From: Adonisia turfae CCMR0081
GTDB taxonomy: Bacteria; Cyanobacteriota; Cyanobacteriia; Phormidesmidales; Phormidesmidaceae
Length of the DNA stretch: 64,000 bases
Assembly: GCF_011009555.1 (NCBI RefSeq)
Contig: NZ_QXHD01000004.1
Coordinates: forward strand, 3,519,314-3,583,313
Reading direction: 5' to 3'
This document shows positions 51,321 to 62,700 of this stretch, in pieces; position 1 is the first letter of the stretch, and every line of letters starts with the position of its first letter. The notes under the pieces were generated by a model. It had not been told where the DNA came from. It saw only the letters and a list, made by a program, of their open reading frames with translations, and did no database searches. The position numbers and the translations under genes were made by a program.

Positions 51321-51934
51321 CGATCACCCTTCAATTCTGCAGGTTCTGTATCAAATCTCAACTCGCGATCGCTTGTCTAATAGGAGCGTGAGCCAAGCAG
51401 CGTGAATTGTTCGAAATATGAGCTAACTACAACTATGAAGATATCTGAAGGTTAGATCAAAAAGATCATGGCCACAATTTCTATCGTACTTCTGAACCGT
51501 TTCGATGACAACTTTAAACGTTACGACCTCACCCTTCAGACTCTCGACATTTGAGCATAGCTACCCATGGGTGTATTTGAGACGTGAGATTTGAGACGCT
51601 AAATTTGATTTATTACGTCTATCAGACATTCTAAATTCAGAACGTGCTAAATAATACAAAATAATACAGGGAGATTGCAACCGATTTCCTGGGAAGCTAG
51701 TAGAATGCCTTTCACAATCGAGTGTAAATTTTTCTTATCACGGTTTATCCAATGTAATTAGACAAGAGAAAGAAACTATTTCTTAAAAAGAAATAGTCGC
51801 TCTCCGCATGTGCTTGGTCATCCGAATCGCACCAACAGATTTCAGAGTGGAATGAATCGCTGTAGCCGATCAACCATCGCTGATGCTCCGTCAAATGGTA
51901 AATGTTATCTTGCGTCGAGCCCTAAAATGCCACC
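51321..51934. other. Divergent regulatory region between PKS operon and UbiB-like gene
   Basis: 614 bp, AT-rich, must hold the promoter of the LLM-PKS B-PKS C operon (33-kb transcript) and of the UbiB-like gene. It contains a direct repeat ATTTGAGACG at 51575-51584 and 51589-51598, a GCGATCGC octamer (~51364), and a perfect hairpin listed separately. No ORF or RNA gene was recognised. Confidence 0.45.
51775..51797. promoter_or_regulatory. Perfect 10-bp inverted repeat (hairpin or operator)
   Basis: ACTATTTCTT and AAGAAATAGT separated by AAA, 138 bp before the UbiB-like start. The stem is AT-rich with no T-run after it, so a protein-binding site is as likely as a hairpin in RNA. Confidence 0.4.
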
Positions 51935-53704
51935 ATGCTAAAGAAAAGCCAATGTACAACGCCATTACTACAACCATCGGAGAAAAAGGCGTTGCAAGAA
52001 GTGCCGGTCAGTAAACCGCAATTTTGGCGGATCTTCTTTATCTTAGGTCGACTGTTGCTGTTGGTGCTCAATTTTTTGCGTGACATCGTTCTGCAAGGTT
52101 CTGAAGAGGGCAGAGCAGCCAAGGTGCGTGAGTTTCTAGAACTCTTAGGCGGCATGTGGATCAAAGTGGGGCAGATATTCGCCATGCGAACCGATTTGTT
52201 TTCACTAGAGTTTTGTAGGGAACTTGCAAAACTTCAGGATCGCGCCATGATATTTTCACCCCAACTTTCTATGGAGATCATTGAGGCGCAGTTGGGAACT
52301 TCTATCGATGAAGTATTTGATGATTTCGAGCTGGAACCGTTTGCCGCCGCCTCTCTCTCTCAGGTGCACAAGGCGAGGCGCAAACAGGCAGGTAACTGGG
52401 TGGTCATTAAAGTTCAACGTCCCTACGCAGCCGAATATTTTCGATATGACTTTAACTTGTTGAACCTGGCATTCAATCTTCTGGGTCAATTCAAGGCCCT
52501 ACAGTATTTAAGGTTAGATGAAATGCTTCAGGAAATTCAGGCGAGCATGGAAGAGGAGTTGGACTATCGGTTGGAGGCCAGCAACATGCTCAGGCTCAAG
52601 CAAACACTTACTGATCATGGAATCTATGTGCCTGATGTCTATCTGGAGTTCAACACCGACCGTGTTCTTGTCATGGAATTCATTGACGGTGTATTTGTTA
52701 GTGATTTCAACAGTGTATTAAGGGACGATCCTAAAAGAGTCAAGCACTGGCTTGCAGAAAATAACATTGATCCCTGTAAAGTTGCCCAGGAACTCTTACA
52801 AAGTGCTTTCAGACAACTGTATGAAGATTTACTTTTTCATGGTGATTTACATTCGGGCAATATTATTCTTCTGAGAAACAGCAAGCTGGCGTTGATTGAT
52901 TTTGGCAGTGTTGGCAGACTCGATCCGAAGTTTGCTGCCCAGTACGATCAATATTTCCGAGCTATGGCCGAAGGGGCATTTGACAAGGCAGCCGAGCTAT
53001 TATTGCTCACCATGGGCCAACTGCCACCGATAGACCTCGTGAAAGTGAAAAGGCGAATTGTCCGAGTACTCAACAAACAGGCAGCCCGCAGCATGATCAA
53101 GAATCTGCCTTACTACGAAAAGTCCATTGGCAGCTCTTCAGCCGAACTCGGTCAAATCATGGCCGAGTTCAAAATTGGTGTGAATTGGCAGTACCTGAGG
53201 ATGAGACGTACTTTTGACACATTAGACCAAAACATCAGCATTCTGAATCCAGGGTTTGATTTTGTAGCGGAAATACAGATGTATCTGGAAGGAAAATTTC
53301 GCCGGATGAAATGTAAGCAAATACAACAGCCACCGGACATGATGCAACGCATCAATGACTTGTATGAACTACTGACACCTGCACTCACCAGACGAGCGTT
53401 TGAGTTTGAAGGAGAAGTCTCGCTCGAATCTCGCTTGGCGGCCATGGTATTGCAAAGTATTACCCTCGCCATGTGGCTTGTTCTGATCCTTTGCTTTGGA
53501 ATCTATCTCTATCAATACCACTACTCTATTGTGGGAAATCTTCACCTGACGAGCAACTGGTTCACCCATTGGCTCGATTCAATTCCCCCTATTCACCCAT
53601 ATGCTTGGTATCTGCTTGGTTCTGTCATGATTGTCATCATCTTTCGAACCAGTCGATTCGCGTCCTCTCTTTTGGAGCCGGTTGTGCAGCTGCCACGGGA
53701 TTAA
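51935..53704 (+). CDS. ABC1/UbiB (ADCK-like) atypical kinase family protein
   Basis: 589 residues, ATG 51935. Family landmarks are in order: the KxGQ motif (WIKVGQIF, residues ~75-82), the Ala-rich nucleotide loop (AAASLSQVH), the invariant-Lys strand (WVVIKVQRP), the catalytic loop HGDLHSGN and the DFGS metal site. Two C-terminal transmembrane helices follow (~53460-53520 and ~53605-53650). Such ATPases support isoprenoid-quinone or lipid metabolism at membranes; substrates are mostly unknown. Unusually, the gene sits on the plus strand between two minus-strand PKS genes. Its TAA (53702-53704) overlaps the stop codon of PKS A (53701-53703) tail to tail, which fixes the two gene ends. It could be a housekeeping gene caught in the cluster or an accessory factor. 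Confidence 0.93.
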   Translation: MLKKSQCTTPLLQPSEKKALQEVPVSKPQFWRIFFILGRLLLLVLNFLRDIVLQGSEEGRAAKVREFLELLGGMWIKVGQIFAMRTDLFSLEFCRELAKLQDRAMIFSPQLSMEIIEAQLGTSIDEVFDDFELEPFAAASLSQVHKARRKQAGNWVVIKVQRPYAAEYFRYDFNLLNLAFNLLGQFKALQYLRLDEMLQEIQASMEEELDYRLEASNMLRLKQTLTDHGIYVPDVYLEFNTDRVLVMEFIDGVFVSDFNSVLRDDPKRVKHWLAENNIDPCKVAQELLQSAFRQLYEDLLFHGDLHSGNIILLRNSKLALIDFGSVGRLDPKFAAQYDQYFRAMAEGAFDKAAELLLLTMGQLPPIDLVKVKRRIVRVLNKQAARSMIKNLPYYEKSIGSSSAELGQIMAEFKIGVNWQYLRMRRTFDTLDQNISILNPGFDFVAEIQMYLEGKFRRMKCKQIQQPPDMMQRINDLYELLTPALTRRAFEFEGEVSLESRLAAMVLQSITLAMWLVLILCFGIYLYQYHYSIVGNLHLTSNWFTHWLDSIPPIHPYAWYLLGSVMIVIIFRTSRFASSLLEPVVQLPRD

Positions 53705-56700
53705 TTTGATGAATTGTCTTTCACTTCCTTATTTAGTTTTTCCATCAGTAAATTTAGCGTCGGATACTCAATCAGCCATCGGGGTTGCACTGGACAATTT
53801 AAATGCTTTTCTAATGTGGTGGCCAGTTGCATGGCAATAATCGAATCCAATCCGTAATCCTGGAGTGGATGGTTCCAATCCAGTTCACTTTCCGGAATCT
53901 TCAGGGTCTTCTTGATACTGGCCAAAATGGCCGCTCGTAATGGATTTGAGTCTTTAGACGCTGGCTTAGGGCTAATTGCGACTTGGATTGGGCTGTTAGA
54001 GGGCTGTTGCCCAGTATCAATACGAGCACCGTTGCTGTTGCGTTTCTTTCCAGCAGGCCGTTCAGCAGGTCGTGAAAACGAATCAGCAGCACGGATCACC
54101 CGAATGATTTCAGCTTGGATGGAGTCAGTCAGATCCTGGTCGGGAACTGAATCCAAGAACCGAGCCAGATCCAAATCCGTCCATTGCTGGTGCTCATAAG
54201 CTTTGATTCCGTTTGCGATCGCCTCTTCACTGACATGGCTATCCGCCCCCAGCCCCAGCGTGCGCCGCACCCGCTCGCGATCAAAAACGGCCATAAAGCC
54301 CACCACACTGGTGTCATACCTGACAGAGGCCTGCATCAGGGCCATGGCAGAGGCCGCATCAATGGCATCCATACCCATGCCGCGCAGGCGTTCCAGTCGT
54401 TTAGGCAACTGTTCTGAGGAGACCACACCATCCACATCCCACTGTCCCCAACAGATGGACCGGGTCCGCCCTGAACGTCGTCCCTGGGAGACTTGTTGGT
54501 CGCGAAACCGAGCCAGGGTATTTTGATACGCTGCGGAGAAGGCATAATCCGGCGAGCCCTGGATACCAAATGCCGCCATTGAGGAATACATCAGAAAAAA
54601 GTCCAACGGTTCATCGGCGGTCACGGCATCAAGGTTTAAACCACCCATGACCTTGGCCGCCATCACATCAATAAAATCATGGAAATTCTTCTGAACAATC
54701 GGGGCATCGGCCACCCGCCGCGCCATATGGATCACCCCGTTGAGTGTTACCCCCTCGGCCTTGACGGACGCCATCGCCTGCCTCAAGGCAGTTTGGTCCA
54801 CAATATCGACGGAGCGATAGAACACCGTGGCACCAGCAGCCCTGATCCGGTTTAACGCTGCCTCTGCTTGATGTTCCCCACGCCGAGAAAAGATCACCAA
54901 CCGCGCTTGATACCGACGGCCCAATTCTTCGCAAACCTGCAATCCAGCAGGGCCAAGGGCACCCACCATCAGGTATGTGGCCCCCTGACGAAATACATTA
55001 AGCTCATCCGCAGGCGGCATTGATTCAGCCGCCCGCAATTCGTAACGTTGTCCCTGTTCGTAACGGACCATGGGCACCATCGCCACTGGCAGTTCCTGGG
55101 TTTCATCGCACAGCCATTCCTGGACTATTCTCAAAGCTGTGCGTCCGTCTGTAGCTGATGCGGCGTCATGGGACACCACCCGATAGCGATGGTTCACCGA
55201 CTCTGCCATCGCGGACTTAAATAATCCCGCCAAGGCCTCACCGTACAACCAGTGTGCAGCGGTGGGTTCCGTATAACAACAATAGAAACGTGTCGACCTG
55301 GCATGCATCACCCGCATCACAGACTGAACAGCGGCAAACACCTGAGCAAGCTGATCGATGCCGTCATCGACTATCGGTGGCACACACAGAAAAATGGTGA
55401 GGGGTTGAGTGACATCCCCCCGAACAATGGCAGCCAACAGGGTTTCATCCAACCCATGGGTGTCAAGGGATAAATGCCTCACCGTCCAGGTATTGGCTGG
55501 ATATTCAGCCAGCCTGGCGACGGTCTCGCAAACCTTCGTGATGGCGTCTGCATCTTCTAATTTTGCACTGATAACCAGCACTTCGTTCGTCTTGACCGCA
55601 TCGATTCTTGGCGTCCAATCAGCCACCTCAAGCGGGGCCGCATACCAGTCTTCCTGGCAAGTCAAAAACTCTTTCTCAAGCGGGGCCGCACCCCAGTCTT
55701 CCTGGTAAGCCAGAAACTCTTTTTTTCCAGAAATATTTTGGGGTGTGCCCAGGGAAGCCGCCAGAATCTGTTGCCCCAATTCGTGGGATTCCCCACAGGG
55801 AAACACCACCGATGCGAAGCCCTCCTCTCTTAGCACCTTTTCCCAAGTCTCGGGATATAGAGCCGGTGAGCCAGGGATGCGTAATTCGTTGTCTTCATTC
55901 AGCCACCAGCCATCTAGCAGCCCAAAGGTGAGATGCCCGAGCAAAGACTTGCGGCTGATTTCGTTAATTAACAAGAGCCCATTGGACCGTAGCACCGAAC
56001 GGGCATGACCCACGGTACGCCGGATGTTGCGCGTGGCATGCAACACATTGCTAGCAATAACAAAGTCGTATTGTCCCTGGGCCACACCCTGTTCTGTAGG
56101 CGGTCGTTCCACATCGAACAGTTGAGCACGAACAAAGGGATAGTCTGGAACAAATTGCTCTTCGGCATGGAACTGAAACGATTTGGAAATATCCGTGTGA
56201 CAATATTCGACCACATGCTGACCAAAGGCTTTGAGGCATGGCAATACAGCAGCGGTCATGCCACCGGTACCGGCACCGATCTCAAGGATGCGAATGCGAG
56301 CCTCAGGATCGGCGGCAATACGCTGTTCGATGCAACTCGTCAGTGTGCGACTGAGGATCTCGTTGAACAGGTCTGAAACCGGATTGCCTTGATAAAACGG
56401 TTCCACCAGCTCTAGTGAAGCATCTGGGAACATCACTTCCACGGCGGTGCGATCGCCTTGTAGAATCTCTGGCAAGGAGCGCAGGCAAGCCTCAATCAAG
56501 GGAAACTGGGCCTGCTTGAGTGGATCACGGCTTTCAATCTGCTGCTGCAAGTCCCACAGAGTCCAGAGGGATGTAAGGCTGGGTGGATGAGCATCGGGGG
56601 TGACAAACTTGCCAGCAGAATAATCCAGCTGCCCCCGCCGGACAAAGTCTTGGAGAGCTGCCTGTAGCCAACGTTCGTATCCCTGACGAATCTTGCCAGC

Positions 56701-59700
56701 GGCCATGGCTGCAGACAAGTCAAAAGAGCCTCGTTGAAACAGCCCCATGGCTTGCAATATGCCCCATAGCAATTGGGCCAACAAGTCTTCTAAAGCAGCT
56801 GGCACAAAGTCCCTGGCAACTCCGAGAGGATCAAGGTCCTTTAGAGTCAGCGTTGGCAGTTGCAGGGGGGAGAGTAGTGGACGTTGCGTGGCTGAGGATT
56901 GAGGCAGGGTACTGCTGCCCCCTGGGTTTTCTGCCACTGCATCTACCCAGCAGCGATGGCGGGCAAACGGGTAGGTGGGCAAACTGATGCGCCTTGGCCT
57001 GGCACTGCCATACAAACGGTGCCAATCCACATCCAGGCCTTTTACCCACAATTGCAAAACGCTATCGAGATTGCCCTGTTGCATCCCCTGGTCAACAGTT
57101 TCCATAAAGGCATCATCATCCACGAGGGCCTGGACCGTTTCATCATGGGGGTTGACCTGCCCCCGAAAGTACCGGGCATGACCGGGCGCATCCGCCAGAA
57201 ATCCCTGTAGCGCTTGAATCAGTTCATCCATCGAATCCACAATAAAAGCCAGCCGTTCCTCCAGTTCAGCCCTGCCTACCTGGAGGGTGTAGGCCAATGA
57301 CGGTAACTCGATGGCATCTGGGGTCTCGGTGGCAATTAAATGATCATGTAACTGACGGACTACTGTTTGTAATTGGTCTACTCGTCTGGCGGAAAGCACG
57401 ATGACCACGGGGGATGGCCCACTCGGTGCTGGCGACGCAGAGGGTGGTCCCACATAGTCTTCCAACACCAGATGGGCATTGGTGCCACTGAATCCGAAGG
57501 CGCTCACGGCAGCCCGACGAGGGGAAGACGGCTCCGTTGGCCAGGCCTTGAGTTCGGTATTTACATAGAACGGCGACTCGGCAAACTTGAAGTGGCGATT
57601 TGGCTTTTTAAAGTGCAAACTGGCGGGCAGTTGTTGGTGCTGCATGCCCAGCAGTGTCTTTTGTACGCCTGCCACACCAGCCGCCGCCGAGGTGTGACCA
57701 ATGTTGCTCTTCACCGAGCCCAGGGCGCAGAATTGCTGACCATCGGTTGACTGACGGAAGGCCGTAGTTAAGGCCTCTAGCTCGATTGGGTCGCCTAGCC
57801 TGGTGCCGGTGCCATGGGTTTCGACATAACTGATGGTGCTGGGGTCGATGCCATAGGTAGTGTAGATGCTCTGCAATAGATCGATCTGGCGCTGGGCACT
57901 GGGGGCGGTGATGCCATTGGTTTTGCCATCCTGGTTGATGCCAGAAGCGATGATCAGTCCATAAATGTGATCACCGTCCCTTTCTGCATCGGCAAGACGT
58001 TTTAAAACCACACTGCCAGCCCCTTCTCCAGGGACAAACCCATTGGCATCATCATCAAAGGCTTTGCATTGGCCGTCAGGCGACACCATACCAGCGGCGC
58101 ACATGCCCACATAGGATTCTGGAATCAGATACAGGCTGACACCTCCCGCCAGGGCCATGTCAATCTCCCGCTGTCTGAGGGCCTGGCAGGCGAGATGAAT
58201 GGCCACTAAAGAGGAAGAACAGGCGGTATCAACGGGGATTGCCGGTCCCTTTAGATTGAGGAAATAGGGAATTCGGGCCGCGCCGATGGCAAAACTATTG
58301 CCAGTGTTGGTTAACTCGGCCTGACGCTGCTGGAGCAAAAAGGCGTACTCATAGCTCATCACCCCCATGTAGACGCCACAGTTGACATTGCTCAGCAGGC
58401 GGGGACCGTAGCCCGCATCCTCAAAGGCCCGGTAGCCTTCTTCTAAAAACAACCGATGCTGCGGGTCCATGCCTTCGGCTTCGGCAGGGGAGATGCCGAA
58501 AAACAATGGGTCGAAACAGTCGACCTCATCCAGGGCACCCAACCATTTGCAGTAGATCTTGCCCGGTGTGGAAGGATTAGGATCAAAATAGGCATCCACA
58601 TTCCAGCGATCGCGAGGAATTTCACGAATGGAATTCTGACCGACAGCCAGGTTCTGCCAGAACTGCTCCAGATCCTTAGCCTGCGGATATCGGCCTGACA
58701 TGCCGACGACGGCGATGGGTTCGGGGGGTGGGGGGGATGACGGCTGGCGATCGCGACTAGCAACGGACGTCTCTAATGGGTGTGCTGGGGGAGACGGAGA
58801 AGAGAGGGAAGCGGGGGCCGGTGGCGGCACGGTGGGTGGGACAGGCAGGATGTTCTTGAGGTGCTGCGCCAGCACCTGGATAGTCGGGTAATCGTAAACC
58901 CGAGTTGCCGATAAATTCACGCCAAATTCCGTATTGATAGCGTGCACCCATTCCACACCGACAATGGAATCTAGGCCAAAATCGACAAAAGGCTTCTTGG
59001 TGTCGATGGCCTTGGGTTCAATGAACAGCGCCTTGGCTAAACTGGTGACTAAGAAGGTCTCTAATTGGGTCGTTGTGAATCCATGGGCGGGCTCTTGCAC
59101 GGTCGATGTGGGTGTCGATATGGGTGTCGGTGTGGGTGCTGACCCATTGGATATGGGTGCCTCGGATACGGGTCCATCGGAGTTGGCGGTTGCCCCATCG
59201 GAGTTGGCGGTTGCCCCATCGGAGTTGGCGACCCTGGGGGTGGCAGGTTCTGTTGCCTGGGTTGTGTCGGCTAAGGCCTGCCGTAAATATGTGGCCAATT
59301 GACGGATGGTGGGAAAATCGTACACTCGGGTGGCCGATAGGCTCAGTCCGAACTCCTTGTTGATGGCATGGACCCATTCAACGCCAACGATGGAATCCAG
59401 GCCCATGTCGATATAGGGTTGATTGATTGCGATCGCCCCTTCATCAATAAACAGAGCCTTGGCCAGACTCCTCTTTAAGCTACGGATTAGCGTTCCTTCG
59501 GAGAGTTGCGGCTCAGGGCTATTGGACAAGGGCGATGTGGCCATATCCTGTAGATCCGGGGCCACCGGAACGCTCAGATTACGCAGTAAGAGATTCTTGG
59601 GTTTGGCAGCAGGGCTGACAAAATTCATCTGGTTACCTGGGGCTTGAGCAAGCACTCTCTGGATCTTCTGCAATGGCGGCGTCGAGAACCCTGTGGGCGT

Positions 59701-62700
59701 TGGCCTGGAAACGGCATGGGTCAGGATTGGCCGATCACCATCACCGGACAGTTCCCCCGGTGCAATCCAATACCGTTCTCGGGCAAACGGATAAGTGGGG
59801 GCGGCCAGACGGCGCGGTGGTAGGGTCCGATAACGTTGATGCCAGTTGACCGGATGCCCCTGCACCCAGGCCTGGGCCAGCCTGGTCGGGTCTAGACTGC
59901 TGGGATTGATAGTGGTCGCTGCCCCGGTCGAGATTTCCTGTTCGTGATCCACTTGTCCCCGACAACAGTCTTTACCCAGGGGTTGGCCATCAATGAAAAG
60001 GCTAAGGTTGGCCACCAGCTCAGATTGGGAATGAACCACCATGGCCAGCCGCTGATCCATGGCCTCTCGGCCAACCTGTAGGGTGTAGAGGAAATCGGGT
60101 AGCTGGTTGGCTGACACATGGGTTTGCAGGTGGTCCCGCATCGCCCTCGCGTAATCCCTGAGACGGTCTTCATTTTTAGCGGACAGCACAAATACCGCTG
60201 GCGGGTTGTCGGCATCGGCTTGCGGGGGATGGATAGTTTCGTCCATGTACTCTTCGAGAATCACATGGGCGTTGGCTCCTCCTGCCCCAAATGATGACAA
60301 CCCGGCGATGCGGGGATATTCCCTGGGGGTGCCATCAACGTTGACCTGGGGACGGTGCCAGTCCGCCAGTGAGCGCTGTACCTGGAAGGGGGTGTTCTCG
60401 AAAGAAATGTTCGGATTCAAGCGATCGGCATGCAGGCTGGGTGCCAGTTTTCCGTGCTTCATCTGCAAGAGAATTTTGGTCAGCCCTGCCATCCCGGCAG
60501 CGGCCTCCAGGTGACCGATATTGGACTTGACCGACCCCAATGCGCAGAAGCCCACGTCTGTGGTGTCATGGTGAAAGGCCTGGGTGAGGCCAGTGACCTC
60601 AATCGGGTCCCCCAGCGCCGTCCCGGTGCCGTGGGCCTCCACATAACTGACGGTGCGTGCGTGGATGCCTGCTAGATCTAATGTTTTGCGGATCAACTCG
60701 GCCTGGGCCTTGGGGTTAGGAACGGTATAGCCGTTGGTCTTACCCCCATGGTTGACCGCCGTCGCCCGAATCACACCGTGGATATGGTCCCGATCCTGCA
60801 AGGCCTGGGCCAGGGGTTTTAAGATCACAACGCCGACGCCCTCGCCGGGGACAAAACCGTCGCCCCCCTCCCCAAAACTGCGGCATTTCCCGCCCTTAGA
60901 AAGCATTTTCAGGGCCGATAGCTCAACATAGTTGGTGGGGTGCAGGTAAAGATTGACCCCACCTGCGATCGCCATTGGACAAACACCCTGACGTAATCGC
61001 TCACAGGCCTCATGGATGGCAACCAACGAGGAGGAGCACATGGTATCAATGGGCATGCTGGGGCCATGCAGGTTCAGCAGATAGGAGACCCGATTAGCCA
61101 CGGATCCAAAGGACGTGTGGGGATAAAACAGTTTTCCATGCTGACGCCACTCCGCCCCGTGCAGGTCATAACCGGTCTTGGTGATGCCAGCAAACACACC
61201 GACATTGCCATCAAACCGAGATTGCAGGGTTTCCCGAGTGTAGCCAGCATCCTCCAGCGCGGCCCAGGCCGATTGCAAGAACAGCCGTTCCTGGGGGTCC
61301 ATACTCATGGCTTCGCGCCCCGAAATGTTAAAGAACTGGGGGTCAAACTCCGCGAACCCGTCAAGGAAGCTGCCCCACTTGCCATAGCTCATGGCCTGGG
61401 CCACCGCTTCCTCCGGTTGCTCCAGATAAAATCCCTCCAGGGACCAACGCTCGGGTGGGATTTCCGTTACACCATCCTGGCCCACAGACAGATTGGACCA
61501 GAAGGCCGCTAGCGAATCTGCTTGGGGATAATGACCGCTAATGCCAATGATGGCAATCGGTTCCTGGCGGGGTCCGCCGGTTGCCTTGATAGCCCCGGCG
61601 GCCAAAGCGGTCGGGACCGCTGCACTGACAGCTGGTGTGGGATTACCACTAGACTTACCCCCAAAACCACACCAGCGCTGGCAATCCTCTGGATGGTCTG
61701 CCACGAAATAATCCGTCAGGGCACTCAAGGTTTGATATTCGAAAAATAGGGTCTTGGAAATTTCCCCAAAGACGGCTTCAAGATCTTGATTGAGATCTGT
61801 GATCAGGATCGAATCAATGCCATAGCGCTCAAAGGGCTCCTGGGAGGCAATCCGTTCCGGTGACAGTTTAAGGCGTGCGCCCAACAACTGTTTGAGTTGC
61901 TGTAGCGTTGCGGCCCTCAGGGCCTGCTGATCAATCGGCCCAGTCTGGCGGACTGTTTCAGCCTTATGCGGTGTCCCAAACAACCGCTGCCGAATGGTGG
62001 CAAGATCTCCAGTAACCACACCCACCTGGGGGTGTTTGGCCATCAGTGCCTGGTAAAAGGCCTGGATGCCGATGGTGGTCTGCATCGCCTTCATGCCGGT
62101 CCGTTGGTGCATCAGCGCCACCGTGGCCGCATCCACCTGCATGCCCCCCTGCTGCCAAAGGGGCCAATTGATGGACAGGGTTTGGCCAAATCGTTGCCCT
62201 GCGGCCACGAGTCTTTGTCGCTGGGTGGCGAACTGATCCATAAACCCATTGGCAGCGGCATAGTCGGCCTGGCCCAAATTGCCGGTCACCGCCGCCCCGG
62301 AAGAAAACATGGCAAAAAAGTCTAAAGGAGTAGCGGCCAGACTTTGGTCAAGGTTAACGGTGCCCTGGACCTTAGGGGCTAGAACAGCTCTAAACTCGTC
62401 ATCTGGCTTGTGGATGAGGTAATTATCCCGGTGAATTCCTGCTGCATGGATTACGCCATTCAAGGGGCCGTGGTTAGCCTGAATATCCAAAATCAGGGCC
62501 TGTACCTGCTGCGGTTGACTGATATCGACCTGGCGATAGTCAATGCGGGTGCCGTTCTGTGCGATCGCATTAAGGCGGGCTTCCTTTTCTAATGTGAGGG
62601 GTGATCGGCCAATGAGCACAAGGGTGGCCTGATTAACCCGACTGGCAATTTCACTGGCAAAAATCAAACCGATACCACCGGCCCCACCGGTAATCAGATA

